A stretch of DNA of 13,669 bases from JBBQER01 sp052148155. GTDB lineage: Bacteria > Actinomycetota > Acidimicrobiia > IMCC26256 > PALSA-610. The stretch spans positions 1-13,669 of the forward strand of contig JBKQIY010000260.1 in the NCBI GenBank assembly GCA_052148155.1, given 5' to 3'. The notes under the pieces are model-generated. The model ran no database searches and was not told where the DNA came from. It was given only the letters and a program-made list of their open reading frames with translations. This document shows, piece after piece, positions 1 to 6,497 of the stretch; position 1 is the first letter of the stretch; every line of letters starts with the position of its first letter. The translations under genes were made by a program, and so were the position numbers.

Positions 1-1008
1 CGACCCGGTCGCGCTGGCGCTCGGCCATAGCGGGCCGATGTCGGTCGCCATATCCAAGGGATCGCCGACCCGCTGTCGGCCGAATGCCTCCGCGAGAGCG
101 TCCAGCAGATCGTCATGGCGGGCCGCGGAAACGAGCACCCGCGACTGCGCTACGCACGCCTGGCCATTGAGCATGAATGACATCGGCAGCAGGGCAGGCA
201 CCAGCGCCGTGATGTCGACGTCGTCGAGCACGATCGCCGCCGACTTCCCGCCGAGCTCCAACGTGCAACGCTTGAGCTGACCGCCGCACAGTTCACCGAT
301 CCGCATGCCCGCCGCGGTCGAGCCAGTGAAGCTCACCTTGTCGACGCTCGGATGCTTCACCAGATATTCGCCGGTTTCGCGTCCGGCAGGAACGATGTTG
401 ATCACACCCGCGGGGAAGCCGGCCTCGATGATCGCTTCGGCGAGCGGGTAGCTGTCGAGCGGCGTCTCCGGCGACGGCTTCAACACGAACGTGCATCCAG
501 CCAGCAAGCCGGGCCCGAGCTTCAAAGCTGCGATGAACAAGGGCACGTTCCAGGGTGTGATCGCGGCGACGACACCGACCGGCGCCCGGCGCACCCGAAC
601 CGGCCCGCCCATCATTCCGGTGCGCGTCTCGACCCACTGGTACTGGGTGGCGAGCGCGGCGTAGGAGTCGAGCACCATCGTGGCCGAGAACACCTGGCCC
701 ATAATCGACCACTGTTTCGGCGACCCGTTCTCCGATGAGATGGTGTCGGCGATGTCCTGCGAACGAGCCTGGAGCGCGGCCGACAGACGGCCGACGGCTT
801 CACCGCGCTCGACCGGCGTCATGTGGGGCCAGGGGCCTTCGTCGAACGCGTGACGCGCCGCGTCGACCGCACGATCTGCGTCTGCGGTCGACGCATGCGG
901 AACCTGTCCGATCACCTCCTCAGTGGAGGGAGAAATCACTTCGATGACGTCGGAGCCGGAAGGCGCGACCCACTCGCCACCGATGTACAGCTCTTTGAAG
1001 GTCTGCAT
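1..1008 (-). CDS. Aldehyde dehydrogenase (NAD(P)+-dependent), 3' end outside window, probable frameshift near edge
   Basis: ALDH-superfamily enzyme that oxidises an aldehyde to the carboxylate with NAD(P)+ in the cytosol. About 336 of the usual 480-500 codons are visible. The start is the ATG at 1008, six bases after an AAGGAG ribosome site (1015-1020). Visible landmarks are the N-terminal ELYIGGEWV segment, the PWNVP cofactor segment, FTGST, the general-base Glu in LELGGKS (residue 251) and the catalytic Cys in NGQAC (residue 285). The 34-residue Glu-to-Cys spacing is the family norm. After IGPL (codons 324-327) the frame continues as WPSASATG, whereas one base over it reads MAERQRDRV, the expected family sequence. 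A base is therefore probably missing near 28-30. It lies downstream of a dienoyl-CoA-reductase-type SDR and an ECH-family gene on the same strand, so it may serve the same catabolic route. The substrate cannot be told. Confidence 0.93.
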   Translation of the reverse strand, partial: MQTFKELYIGGEWVAPSGSDVIEVISPSTEEVIGQVPHASTADADRAVDAARHAFDEGPWPHMTPVERGEAVGRLSAALQARSQDIADTISSENGSPKQWSIMGQVFSATMVLDSYAALATQYQWVETRTGMMGGPVRVRRAPVGVVAAITPWNVPLFIAALKLGPGLLAGCTFVLKPSPETPLDSYPLAEAIIEAGFPAGVINIVPAGRETGEYLVKHPSVDKVSFTGSTAAGMRIGELCGGQLKRCTLELGGKSAAIVLDDVDITALVPALLPMSFMLNGQACVAQSRVLVSAARHDDLLDALAEAFGRQRVGDPLDMATDIGPLWPSASATGS

Positions 1009-1334
1009 TCCCAACTCCTTCGCATGTGTTCGAGAACGTCCTCACGCTAGACCCGCCGAGGGTGAGGCCGGAATCGCGGCGGTCTGTTCATCGGTCGCCG
1101 GCTGAGGATGGCGGCCCGACGATGTCGTCGAAGACCGCGACCGCTGCCGATCAAACCTCCGGCTGGCAGCCCGCGCGCCACCCGGACACGAACTGCGTTC
1201 GGATCGAGATCCGCCCCCCGCCCCGCCACCGGGGCGCGACGGCGGCACTGCCCCGTCCCTAGCGGGCGTGCACACTGGACCGCGCGCACTGTCACGAACG
1301 CACGTTCGTCGACATCGGCTCCGCGCCGAGCGGT
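1009..1334. other. 326-base spacer between ALDH and SDR genes
   Basis: No convincing gene is present. The open frames crossing it are Arg-rich and match no family. It holds the ALDH ribosome site (1015-1020), a short GTTC-GA-GAAC inverted repeat at 1028-1037 just upstream of that site, and a longer perfect inverted repeat at 1294-1309. The spacing suggests the ALDH may have its own promoter here rather than being strictly co-transcribed with the two genes upstream, but I see no good -10/-35 pair. Confidence 0.5.
1294..1309. promoter_or_regulatory. Perfect 7+2+7 inverted repeat (possible operator)
   Basis: ACGAACG-CA-CGTTCGT is a perfect palindrome with a 2-base centre, lying 26 bases beyond the stop codon of the SDR gene (1335) and about 285 bases upstream of the ALDH start. 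The tiny loop and the lack of a T-run make it a poor terminator. The shape resembles operators of TetR-type repressors, which often control lipid or aldehyde catabolism, but no regulator gene is in view. The functional assignment is inference. Confidence 0.35.
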
Positions 1335-2216
1335 TCACGGTTCGAACGGACCTCGACCCATCTGGTCGCGCACGGTCACGACCGGGGGGTTGGTCAGTGT
1401 GCGTCGCTGCCAGTTGGCACCGTCGACGACGAGCGTGTGGCCTGAGATGAAACGTGCGTACGGCGACGCGAGGAAGGTTGCTGCCCAACCCAACTCCTGA
1501 CGTTGGCCGACACGCAGCGCGGGCTGGCAGACGTCTTTGTCGTCGGTGCGATCGAGGTTGCCGCGAATGTCGGACGTCATGTCCTCGTGTGGGAACAGCC
1601 CGGGCACCAGACCGTTCACTTGGATTCCGTACGGCGCCCATTCGACCGCGAGCGATTCAGTGAGGTTCTTGACTCCGGCTTTGGCCGCGGCCGAGTGGAC
1701 GAAGCCCGGCCCACCGGTCCAGGCGTAGGACGCACCGATATTGATGATCGATCCCGGTGAGCCGACCGCGATGTGACGTCGCCCGAACTCTCGGGAGCAC
1801 AGGAACGTCCCGTTGAGGGTGATGTCGACGACGGTCCGCCACGCGTTGGGCGACATGTCTTCCGCCGGGACCGGAAAGTTTGCGGCAGCGTTGTTGATCA
1901 GCACGCCCGGCAACCCCATCTCCGCTTCGGCGGCGTCGAACGCGGCCGAAATCTGGTCTGCGTCGCGAATGTCGCAGCCGACGGTGAGGACGCGTGCGCC
2001 GATCGCCTCGATCGCGGCCCGGCCCGCATCGAGATGTTCGGGTTTGCGACTTGCGATCACGATGGCCGCTCCGAGTCGGGCGAACTCTGCGGCAATCGCC
2101 TTGCCGAGCCCGGTGCCCGCGCCGGTCACGAACACCGAGACGCCGTCAAAGGTGCCGGCCGCCAACGCGCTGACCCCAACTGCGGGCGGTCGGGGCAATC
2201 CGATCGGGTCTGTCAC
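1335..2216 (-). CDS. SDR-family oxidoreductase, 2,4-dienoyl-CoA reductase type
   Basis: A 293-aa classical-fold short-chain dehydrogenase/reductase. The GTG start at 2216 lies two bases after the stop of the ECH-family gene, implying translational coupling. The cofactor motif TGAGTGLG is at 31-38 and NNAA at 108-111. The usual YxxxK is absent: four residues before Lys179 is Ser175, in HSAAAKAG. Instead Tyr164 sits 15 residues before the Lys and Asn135 precedes it, the same layout as the Asn/Tyr/Lys triad of mitochondrial 2,4-dienoyl-CoA reductase (Tyr199/Lys214 in human DECR1). The C-terminal ISGHTLVVDGANW segment is typical of the family. The likely role is NADPH-dependent reduction of a 2,4-dienoyl- or related enoyl-CoA. 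The ECH-family partner supports acyl-CoA metabolism, and the exact substrate is inferred. Confidence 0.9.
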   Translation of the reverse strand: MTDPIGLPRPPAVGVSALAAGTFDGVSVFVTGAGTGLGKAIAAEFARLGAAIVIASRKPEHLDAGRAAIEAIGARVLTVGCDIRDADQISAAFDAAEAEMGLPGVLINNAAANFPVPAEDMSPNAWRTVVDITLNGTFLCSREFGRRHIAVGSPGSIINIGASYAWTGGPGFVHSAAAKAGVKNLTESLAVEWAPYGIQVNGLVPGLFPHEDMTSDIRGNLDRTDDKDVCQPALRVGQRQELGWAATFLASPYARFISGHTLVVDGANWQRRTLTNPPVVTVRDQMGRGPFEP

Positions 2217-2218
2217 GC

Positions 2219-3007
2219 TCAGCTCCCCGTGAATCGCGGCGGACGTTCGTCGGCGCGCGCGGCGCGCGCCTCGGCGAAGTCGTCACTGCGGTTGATGAAC
2301 GTCTGGTAGATCATCTCGTCGGCCATCGAAGTACGCAGCTGGGGCAGCGCAAGGTGGCGAATCACTTCACGTGCCATCTTCACGGTCACTGCCGGCGCCG
2401 CCGCGACCTGTTCGGCCATGTCGCGTGCGACTGCGTCGAGCTCGTCGGCCGGCACGACTCGACTCACGATCCCATGGGCCAGTGCCTCGTCGGCTGACAT
2501 GATTCGTCCGGTGAGCACGAGATCGCTCACGAGGCCCGCGCCGCACATTTCGTACAGCACGCCGACGCCACCCGTGTCCGGGATCACGCCGTAGCTCAGC
2601 TCCGGGAGCCGGAACCGCGTGCCTTGCGCCGCGATGCGGATGTCGCACAGGAGCGCACGCTGGAACATCCCGCCCATGACCCAGCCTTTGCACGCCACGA
2701 TGACGGGCGCATCGATCTCCCACAGCCGCTGGATTCCGCGGTGCCCGCGCCGCATGAGCTCGTGGTGGGTCAGCTCGGTCGTCTGGGTCCCGATCGAGCC
2801 CGCGTCGCGCCCGGACGAGAACGACTTTCCTTCGCCACGCCAGATGATGGCCCGCACGTCGGCACGCGACGCGAGCTGGCCCAAAATCTCGAACAGTTGT
2901 GCGTCCATCTCGTCGTCGAACGCGTTGTGTTTGTCGGGGTTGTTGTTGGTGATCGTCGCGATCACGCCGTCGACGTCGAGGCGAACCCGCGGCTGGCCAC
3001 TGTTCAT
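2219..3007 (-). CDS. Enoyl-CoA hydratase/isomerase family protein
   Basis: A 262-aa crotonase-fold protein of normal family length, with its ATG at 3007. The oxyanion-hole regions are visible: FSSGRDAGS (63-71) and CKGWVMGGMFQRALLCDIRIAA (106-127, given by key residues: the Gly pair at 112-113 and CDIR at 121-124). LPELSYGVIPDTGG follows at 134-147. Crotonase has two catalytic glutamates 20 residues apart. Here the second is kept (Glu136 in LPEL) but the first is Gln116. Standard water addition to trans-2-enoyl-CoA is therefore uncertain, and isomerase or another crotonase chemistry is possible. It is the first gene of a minus-strand pair with the dienoyl-CoA-reductase-type SDR (2-base gap), with the ALDH further downstream. 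Confidence 0.93.
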   Translation of the reverse strand: MNSGQPRVRLDVDGVIATITNNNPDKHNAFDDEMDAQLFEILGQLASRADVRAIIWRGEGKSFSSGRDAGSIGTQTTELTHHELMRRGHRGIQRLWEIDAPVIVACKGWVMGGMFQRALLCDIRIAAQGTRFRLPELSYGVIPDTGGVGVLYEMCGAGLVSDLVLTGRIMSADEALAHGIVSRVVPADELDAVARDMAEQVAAAPAVTVKMAREVIRHLALPQLRTSMADEMIYQTFINRSDDFAEARAARADERPPRFTGS

Positions 3008-3077
3008 AGCCCGAACCTAGGCCAAACTCGGCTCGCGGCGATCTCGCTGGTCGATCGCCGGTTCAACGTCACGGCAC

Positions 3078-3095
3078 GAACCGGCCTTCCGGTTC
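3078..3095. terminator. Short hairpin between the DUF2630-like gene and the ECH gene
   Basis: GAACCGG-CCTT-CCGGTTC forms a 7-bp stem with a 4-base loop. It lies 44 bases past the stop of the minus-strand DUF2630-like gene and about 70 bases upstream of the ECH start. It could end transcription of the former or act as an operator for the latter. There is no T-run, so the role is uncertain. Confidence 0.35.
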
Positions 3096-3138
3096 CCGCC
3101 CTGCGCGCCGACGCGACGAGTTCGGCCGGACGCGATGA

Positions 3139-3399
3139 CTAAGAAGGTGTGCGGGGACGGATACCGCGGCGGAGGAGCTGGTCTTCGTTGGTGAAACGCT
3201 GGGCGTCGCGCACGGCGCGCTGCTCGCGGACTGCGTGGAAGCACTCGTCGAGTTCGCGCTCGACGGCCGTCAGGCGAGCCTGCATCACGGCGGTGCGGCC
3301 CGCGTTGGCGCCCGCGGCGCCGAACAGGGCCAAACGCTCCGAGGCCAGACGTTCCACCCGCCGCGCCGTGGCCACCTTGTCGTCCGGTCGATCACTCAT
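3139..3399 (-). CDS. Small helical protein, DUF2630-like
   Basis: An 86-aa charged protein predicted to be almost entirely helical, with its ATG at 3399. The central segment, ERELDECFHAVREQRAVRD (47-65), resembles the signature of the actinobacterial DUF2630 family, in which a LDxCW segment is followed by an RQRRAxR repeat. The N-terminal half (ARRVERLASERLALFG) matches that family's short amphipathic helix. Function is unknown, and a cytosolic coiled-coil or helical hairpin is likely. It is divergent from the cold-shock gene and stands alone on its strand. The family assignment is by eye. Confidence 0.72.
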   Translation of the reverse strand: MSDRPDDKVATARRVERLASERLALFGAAGANAGRTAVMQARLTAVERELDECFHAVREQRAVRDAQRFTNEDQLLRRGIRPRTPS

Positions 3400-3621
3400 C
3401 GCACAACCCCTTCATTGCCTGCGACCGGTCATTGCGCCAACGTCGCGGTGCATGCACTGGCGCGGGGCCCGTGGTTCGGGCGTCCCGTCAGCCGAGAAGT
3501 ACTCACAAAGCGAGGCCAGCACGCTTGTCGGCAAGCTCTGTGGCCATGTCCTCGGAAAGGCCAGTCTAGTCGAAATAACGCGTATCGTGGTCGCCCCGAG
3601 CTCCGGGCTGTGGCCCGCCTG

Positions 3622-3627
3622 TACACT
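3622..3627 (+). promoter_or_regulatory. Possible -10 box of the cold-shock gene
   Basis: TACACT, fitting the loose actinobacterial TANNNT -10 pattern, lies 56 bases before the cspA start inside a GTAC-ACTT-GTAC inverted repeat (3621-3632). No clear -35 hexamer is visible. The rest of the 283-base gap 3400-3682 shows no gene and presumably carries the divergent promoters for the DUF2630-like gene and cspA. Confidence 0.3.
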
Positions 3628-3682
3628 TGTACCGGCGAATCGGCCGAAACGGTTGGTCGGTCGCGATCAGAAAAGAGTTTCA

Positions 3683-3883
3683 GTGGCACAAGGCACGGTC
3701 AAGTTCTTCAACGCAGACAAGGGTTACGGCTTCATTTCGCGCGAGTCGGGCGACGACATCTTCGTCCACTACTCGAACATCAGCGGTGACGGCTACAAAT
3801 CTCTCAACGAAGGGCAGCGCGTCGAGTTCGACATCGCCCCGGGCAAGAAGGGTGACGAGGCGCAGAACGTCCGCGTGGTCTAA
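3683..3883 (+). CDS. cspA: Cold-shock protein (CspA family)
   Basis: A single cold-shock domain of 66 residues, the typical full length. It is a cytosolic single-stranded RNA/DNA-binding OB-fold protein that acts as an RNA chaperone. The nucleic-acid-binding motifs are intact: GTVKFFN near the N-terminus, RNP1 KGYGFI (13-18) and RNP2 IFVHY (26-30). The start is the GTG at 3683, preceded by purine-rich AAAAGAG (3671-3677). The frame stays open far upstream, but that extension has no family resemblance. The gene is monocistronic, ending in a strong hairpin 15 bases after its stop. The symbol marks the family; which paralogue it is cannot be told. Confidence 0.96.
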   Translation: MAQGTVKFFNADKGYGFISRESGDDIFVHYSNISGDGYKSLNEGQRVEFDIAPGKKGDEAQNVRVV

Positions 3884-3898
3884 CTCCCCTCCGCGTCG

Positions 3899-3930
3899 AA
3901 GAGCCGCCGGCTTGCCTGCCGGCGGCTCTT
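3899..3930 (+). terminator. Intrinsic terminator of the cold-shock gene
   Basis: A perfect 13-bp stem (AAGAGCCGCCGGC, 3899-3911, with its complement 3918-3930) around a 6-base loop TTGCCT, finishing in TCTTTC. The strong GC stem with a 3' T-run fits a Rho-independent terminator 15 bases after the cspA stop. The A/T ends of the stem could also give partial activity on the other strand. Confidence 0.85.
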
Positions 3931-4073
3931 TCGCGCCGGCCTTCGGACCGGCCCGGCACGGGCGTATGCTGATGCCGGTCGCCCAGACCCCGCGACTTCG
4001 CCACCGTCGGTTCGTGCGGACCACGGCGGGAGAGCGGAATCCACGGCCTGCACCTGCACGTTCGGCGACATTC

Positions 4074-5015
4074 ATGGCTACATCGGTGCTTCCGTCGGTC
4101 GTCCCTCCTCGCGCGCCGGATCCCGAACCCAGCCGTGCCGGCGTGTTGGTCGGGAGGGCGATCACGGCGTTTCTCGTCATCGGCCCGGCGGTCGCGCTCG
4201 CGGTCGCGATCCCGTTGCTGTGGGGTCGGGTCGTGCACCTGCACGACATCGTCCTCGCGGTGGCGTTCTATCTCGTCAGCGGTTTCGGCGTGACCGTCGG
4301 CTATCACCGGCTGTTCACCCATCGCAGCTTCAAGCCGCGGCGGGCACTCAAGATCGCGCTGGCGAGCGCGGGATCGCTCGCGATGGAAGGCTCGCTGATC
4401 GGATGGGTCGCGAATCACCGCCGGCACCACGTGTTCAGCGACCGTCCGGGCGATCCTCACTCCCCTCATGTGAACGACCGTGGAATCACGGGACCGCTGC
4501 GCGGTTTCGCGCATGCCCATGTCGGCTGGCTGTTCGGCGTGAACGCAACCTCGGCGGCGCGGTTCGCGCCGGATCTCGTGAGCGACAGTGACGTCGCGAT
4601 CATCAGCCGGCTGTTCCCGCTGTTCGCGGTGTTTTCGCTCGCGGCGCCGTTCTTTCTCGGCTGGGCCTGGTCGGGCACGATCGGTGGGGCTTTGACCGCC
4701 CTGTTGTGGGCTGGCGCGGCGCGCATGATGTTGTTGCATCACGTCACGTGGAGTGTGAACTCGATCTGTCACATGTTCGGCAAGCAGCCCGCGTCCGACA
4801 AAGACAAGAGCACGAACTTCGCGCCGTTGGGTGTGGTTTCGTTCGGCGAGTCGTGGCACAACTTCCATCACGCCTACCCGCGTTCGGCACGCCACGGCGC
4901 ACTCCCCCACCAGATCGATCCGTCGGCTGCGGTCATCCGTCTTTTCGAACGAGCCGGATGGGCGACCGATGTGCATTGGCCGACACCAGTGCAGGTTGCC
5001 GCCTGCGGTCGTTGA
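4074..5015 (+). CDS. Membrane acyl-CoA/fatty acid desaturase (delta-9 type)
   Basis: A 313-aa di-iron integral membrane desaturase that would insert a cis double bond into an acyl chain using O2 and an electron donor. All three His boxes are present: HRLFTH (78-83), HRRHH (115-119) and HNFHH (262-266), plus the HH at 222-223 before TWSVNS. Hydrophobic segments lie near 28-50, 57-75, 92-112 and 178-220, the usual pattern of paired helices flanking the boxes. I chose the ATG at 4074. An in-frame ATG at 3966 would add 36 Arg/Pro-rich residues with no family resemblance. Neither start has a clear ribosome site. No electron-transfer partner gene is nearby. Standing next to a cold-shock gene, a role in membrane fluidity is plausible but inferred. 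Confidence 0.94.
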   Translation: MATSVLPSVVPPRAPDPEPSRAGVLVGRAITAFLVIGPAVALAVAIPLLWGRVVHLHDIVLAVAFYLVSGFGVTVGYHRLFTHRSFKPRRALKIALASAGSLAMEGSLIGWVANHRRHHVFSDRPGDPHSPHVNDRGITGPLRGFAHAHVGWLFGVNATSAARFAPDLVSDSDVAIISRLFPLFAVFSLAAPFFLGWAWSGTIGGALTALLWAGAARMMLLHHVTWSVNSICHMFGKQPASDKDKSTNFAPLGVVSFGESWHNFHHAYPRSARHGALPHQIDPSAAVIRLFERAGWATDVHWPTPVQVAACGR

Positions 5016-5117
5016 CCGCGCGAGGTCGGCGACGCGCCCGAGCGGCGCGGCCATGTTTGCCTTTCATCGGCGTTCCTGCGATCGTGCGCACAGACCGGTG
5101 CGCATTGGCAAAGAGGA

Positions 5118-5349
5118 CACTTGGCCGACGTTGTCCGCTGAGCCGCCGTACAGGTCGAGCTCGTGAACCGGCCGGCCGGCTGCAGGCGATGTTGCGCGGC
5201 GCGATCGGTACGACGCGTTGGCGATCGTTGTCGGCGCGGCCCGTGGGCGCGGTCCGATCGCGGGTGCGTTGCTCGGCTCGGTGACGTCTGCGACGCGGCA
5301 CCGATCTCCCCGCCCGGTCGCCGTCGTCCTTGCACCGCCGCTACCCTGA
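5118..5349 (+). pseudogene. Decayed universal stress protein (UspA) C-terminal remnant
   Basis: The frame at 5167-5349 has no start codon but encodes a recognisable UspA C-terminus: RYDALAIVVG, then ARGRGPIAGALLGSVTSA, then RPVAVVLAPP and a stop at 5347-5349. This matches the family's nucleotide-binding tail, in which G, nine residues and GS are followed by a final CPVLVV-like strand. In a different frame just upstream, HLADVVR, a TGA at 5139-5141 and AAVQVELVNRPAG look like the preceding Usp helix and strand. The gene thus carries at least one in-frame stop and one frameshift near 5165-5180, and its N-terminal half is not recognisable. It occupies most of the 355-base gap between the desaturase and the microprotein. 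The assignment rests on visual resemblance. Confidence 0.68.
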
Positions 5350-5370
5350 CGTCACCGATGAGGAGAGCAC

Positions 5371-5484
5371 ATGGCTGACAAATCCCCGAAGAAGTCGAAC
5401 AGTAAGAAGCCGGGCAAATCGCTCAAGGAGAAGCGGGCCGACAAGGAGGCCAAGCGCTCCGAGAAGCGGCCCGGCTCCCTGTAG
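5371..5484 (+). CDS. Lysine-rich 37-aa microprotein
   Basis: An ATG at 5371 follows a good GAGGAG ribosome site (5360-5365, 5-base spacing) and opens a 37-codon frame ending in TAG at 5482. The protein starts MADKSPKKSNSKKPGKSLKE, continues with alternating Lys/Arg/Glu and ends RPGSL. It is very basic, has no hydrophobic core and is probably disordered or a single charged helix. I recall similar Lys-rich microproteins beginning MADK or MAKS with a SLKEKR core in actinobacteria, of unknown function; nucleic-acid or ribosome binding is only a guess. The SDR gene begins 26 bases later. Confidence 0.75.
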   Translation: MADKSPKKSNSKKPGKSLKEKRADKEAKRSEKRPGSL

Positions 5485-5510
5485 GCACCGCTCGCCGCGG
5501 ACACGCGCAC

Positions 5511-6278
5511 ATGCTCGAGTTCGCGTTGGAGGACAAGCACGCGTTCGTCGCCGGAGTCGGCAGCGGTATCGGCGGCGCGTGCGTGCGCACCCTCGCCGCG
5601 GCCGGCGCACGGGTGACCTGCTTCGATGTCGACGCGACCGCGGCGCGCGACGCCGCCCAAGCCGTCGGCGTGAACGGGCTTGCGGTGACCGGCGACGGCC
5701 GCCGACTCGACGACGTGCAGCGCGCGTTCGGCGCCGCCGTCGACACGTTCGGCCCGGTCGGCGTGGCCGTCGACGTGATCGGCGAAGCACGGTGGGGACG
5801 GACGATCGATCTCGACGACACCGCATGGGATGACTCGTTCGACCTTGTGCTGCGCCACTTCTTCAACGTGGCGCGCGTCGCCGGACGGCATATGGCCGCG
5901 CAGGGCGCGGGTGCGATCGTCGCGATCGCGTCGGTGAGTGGACTCCGATCGGCACCGTTGCACGGCCCCTACGGCGCGGCCAAGGCGGGCCTGATGTCTC
6001 TCGTACGCACACTCGCGGTCGAGCTCGGCGGCGACGGCGTACGCGTGAACGCGGTCGCGCCCGGCGCCGTGCTGACGCCTCGCGTCGCGGCGATGATGAA
6101 CGAAGCGCGGCGTGTCGAATCGGCGGCCAGCATCCCGCTCGGTCGTCTCGCGACTCCTGACGACATCGCGCGCGCTGTTGCATTCCTCAGCTCTGATCTT
6201 GCGTCGTACATCACCGGACAAACACTGGCGGTCGATGGCGGCGCCACCGCCCAGTTCCCACTCTCCTTGCGGGCGTGA
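5511..6278 (+). CDS. SDR-family oxidoreductase, atypical active-site region
   Basis: A 255-aa classical SDR that would interconvert an alcohol and a carbonyl with NAD(P)(H). The glycine-rich cofactor motif is AGVGSGIG (14-21), and the Asp at 39 after the second strand suggests NAD preference. The catalytic Ser141, Tyr154 and Lys158 (YGAAK) have normal spacing, and the C-terminal ITGQTLAVDGG is standard. Two features are unusual. The structural NNAG after strand 4 reads DVIGEA (88-93), and the helix position that normally carries the catalytic Asn appears to be Val113. The ATG at 5511 has no good ribosome site. The stop overlaps the next gene by one base. The substrate is unknown. Confidence 0.92.
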   Translation: MLEFALEDKHAFVAGVGSGIGGACVRTLAAAGARVTCFDVDATAARDAAQAVGVNGLAVTGDGRRLDDVQRAFGAAVDTFGPVGVAVDVIGEARWGRTIDLDDTAWDDSFDLVLRHFFNVARVAGRHMAAQGAGAIVAIASVSGLRSAPLHGPYGAAKAGLMSLVRTLAVELGGDGVRVNAVAPGAVLTPRVAAMMNEARRVESAASIPLGRLATPDDIARAVAFLSSDLASYITGQTLAVDGGATAQFPLSLRA

Positions 6279-6481
6279 TGACCACCGACGAGGCTCTCCG
6301 CAACACCTTCGCGTGGTTCGAGGTCAACAGCGGTTGGGCCCAACCCGACGACGACAGCCTCGCCGAATGGGTCGCCGACGGTGTGTGCCGCTGCCCCGAC
6401 GACTGCATCGTCGCGCCCGAGAGCTGGTGCGAACACGGTCTGGCCTCGTGGTGGCTGATCGCCCGGTCCCTCGAGCGTTGA
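6278..6481 (+). CDS. Small Cys-rich protein coupled to the SDR
   Basis: A 67-aa protein of unknown function. The ATG at 6278 overlaps the SDR stop by one base (TGATG), so it is probably translated by re-initiation; a GTG three bases earlier is also possible. It is acidic and Trp-rich, with a CRCPDDC cluster at about 37-43 followed by a WCEH element about eight residues on. Four Cys and one His could bind zinc or another metal. There is no signal peptide or membrane segment. I do not recognise a named family. The tight coupling suggests its role relates to the SDR, but the nearby metal transporter makes metal binding worth considering. Confidence 0.75.
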   Translation: MTTDEALRNTFAWFEVNSGWAQPDDDSLAEWVADGVCRCPDDCIVAPESWCEHGLASWWLIARSLER

Positions 6482-6497
6482 ACGCCCCACCAGCCGC

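Noticed and set aside
1042..1641. Minus-strand open frame overlapping the SDR and the spacer
   Set aside because: It is an Arg-rich shadow with no motif or ribosome site.
3149..3682. Long in-frame extension of the cold-shock gene
   Set aside because: It lies opposite the DUF2630-like gene and has no family resemblance. The 66-aa domain from the GTG at 3683 is complete.
3804..5054. 416-codon minus-strand open frame opposite the desaturase
   Set aside because: It lies opposite a gene with all three His boxes. Its product is low-complexity and Arg-rich.
5341..5826. Arg-rich minus-strand open frame opposite the microprotein and second SDR
   Set aside because: Nearly half of its residues are Arg, the usual shadow composition, and it lies opposite well-supported genes.
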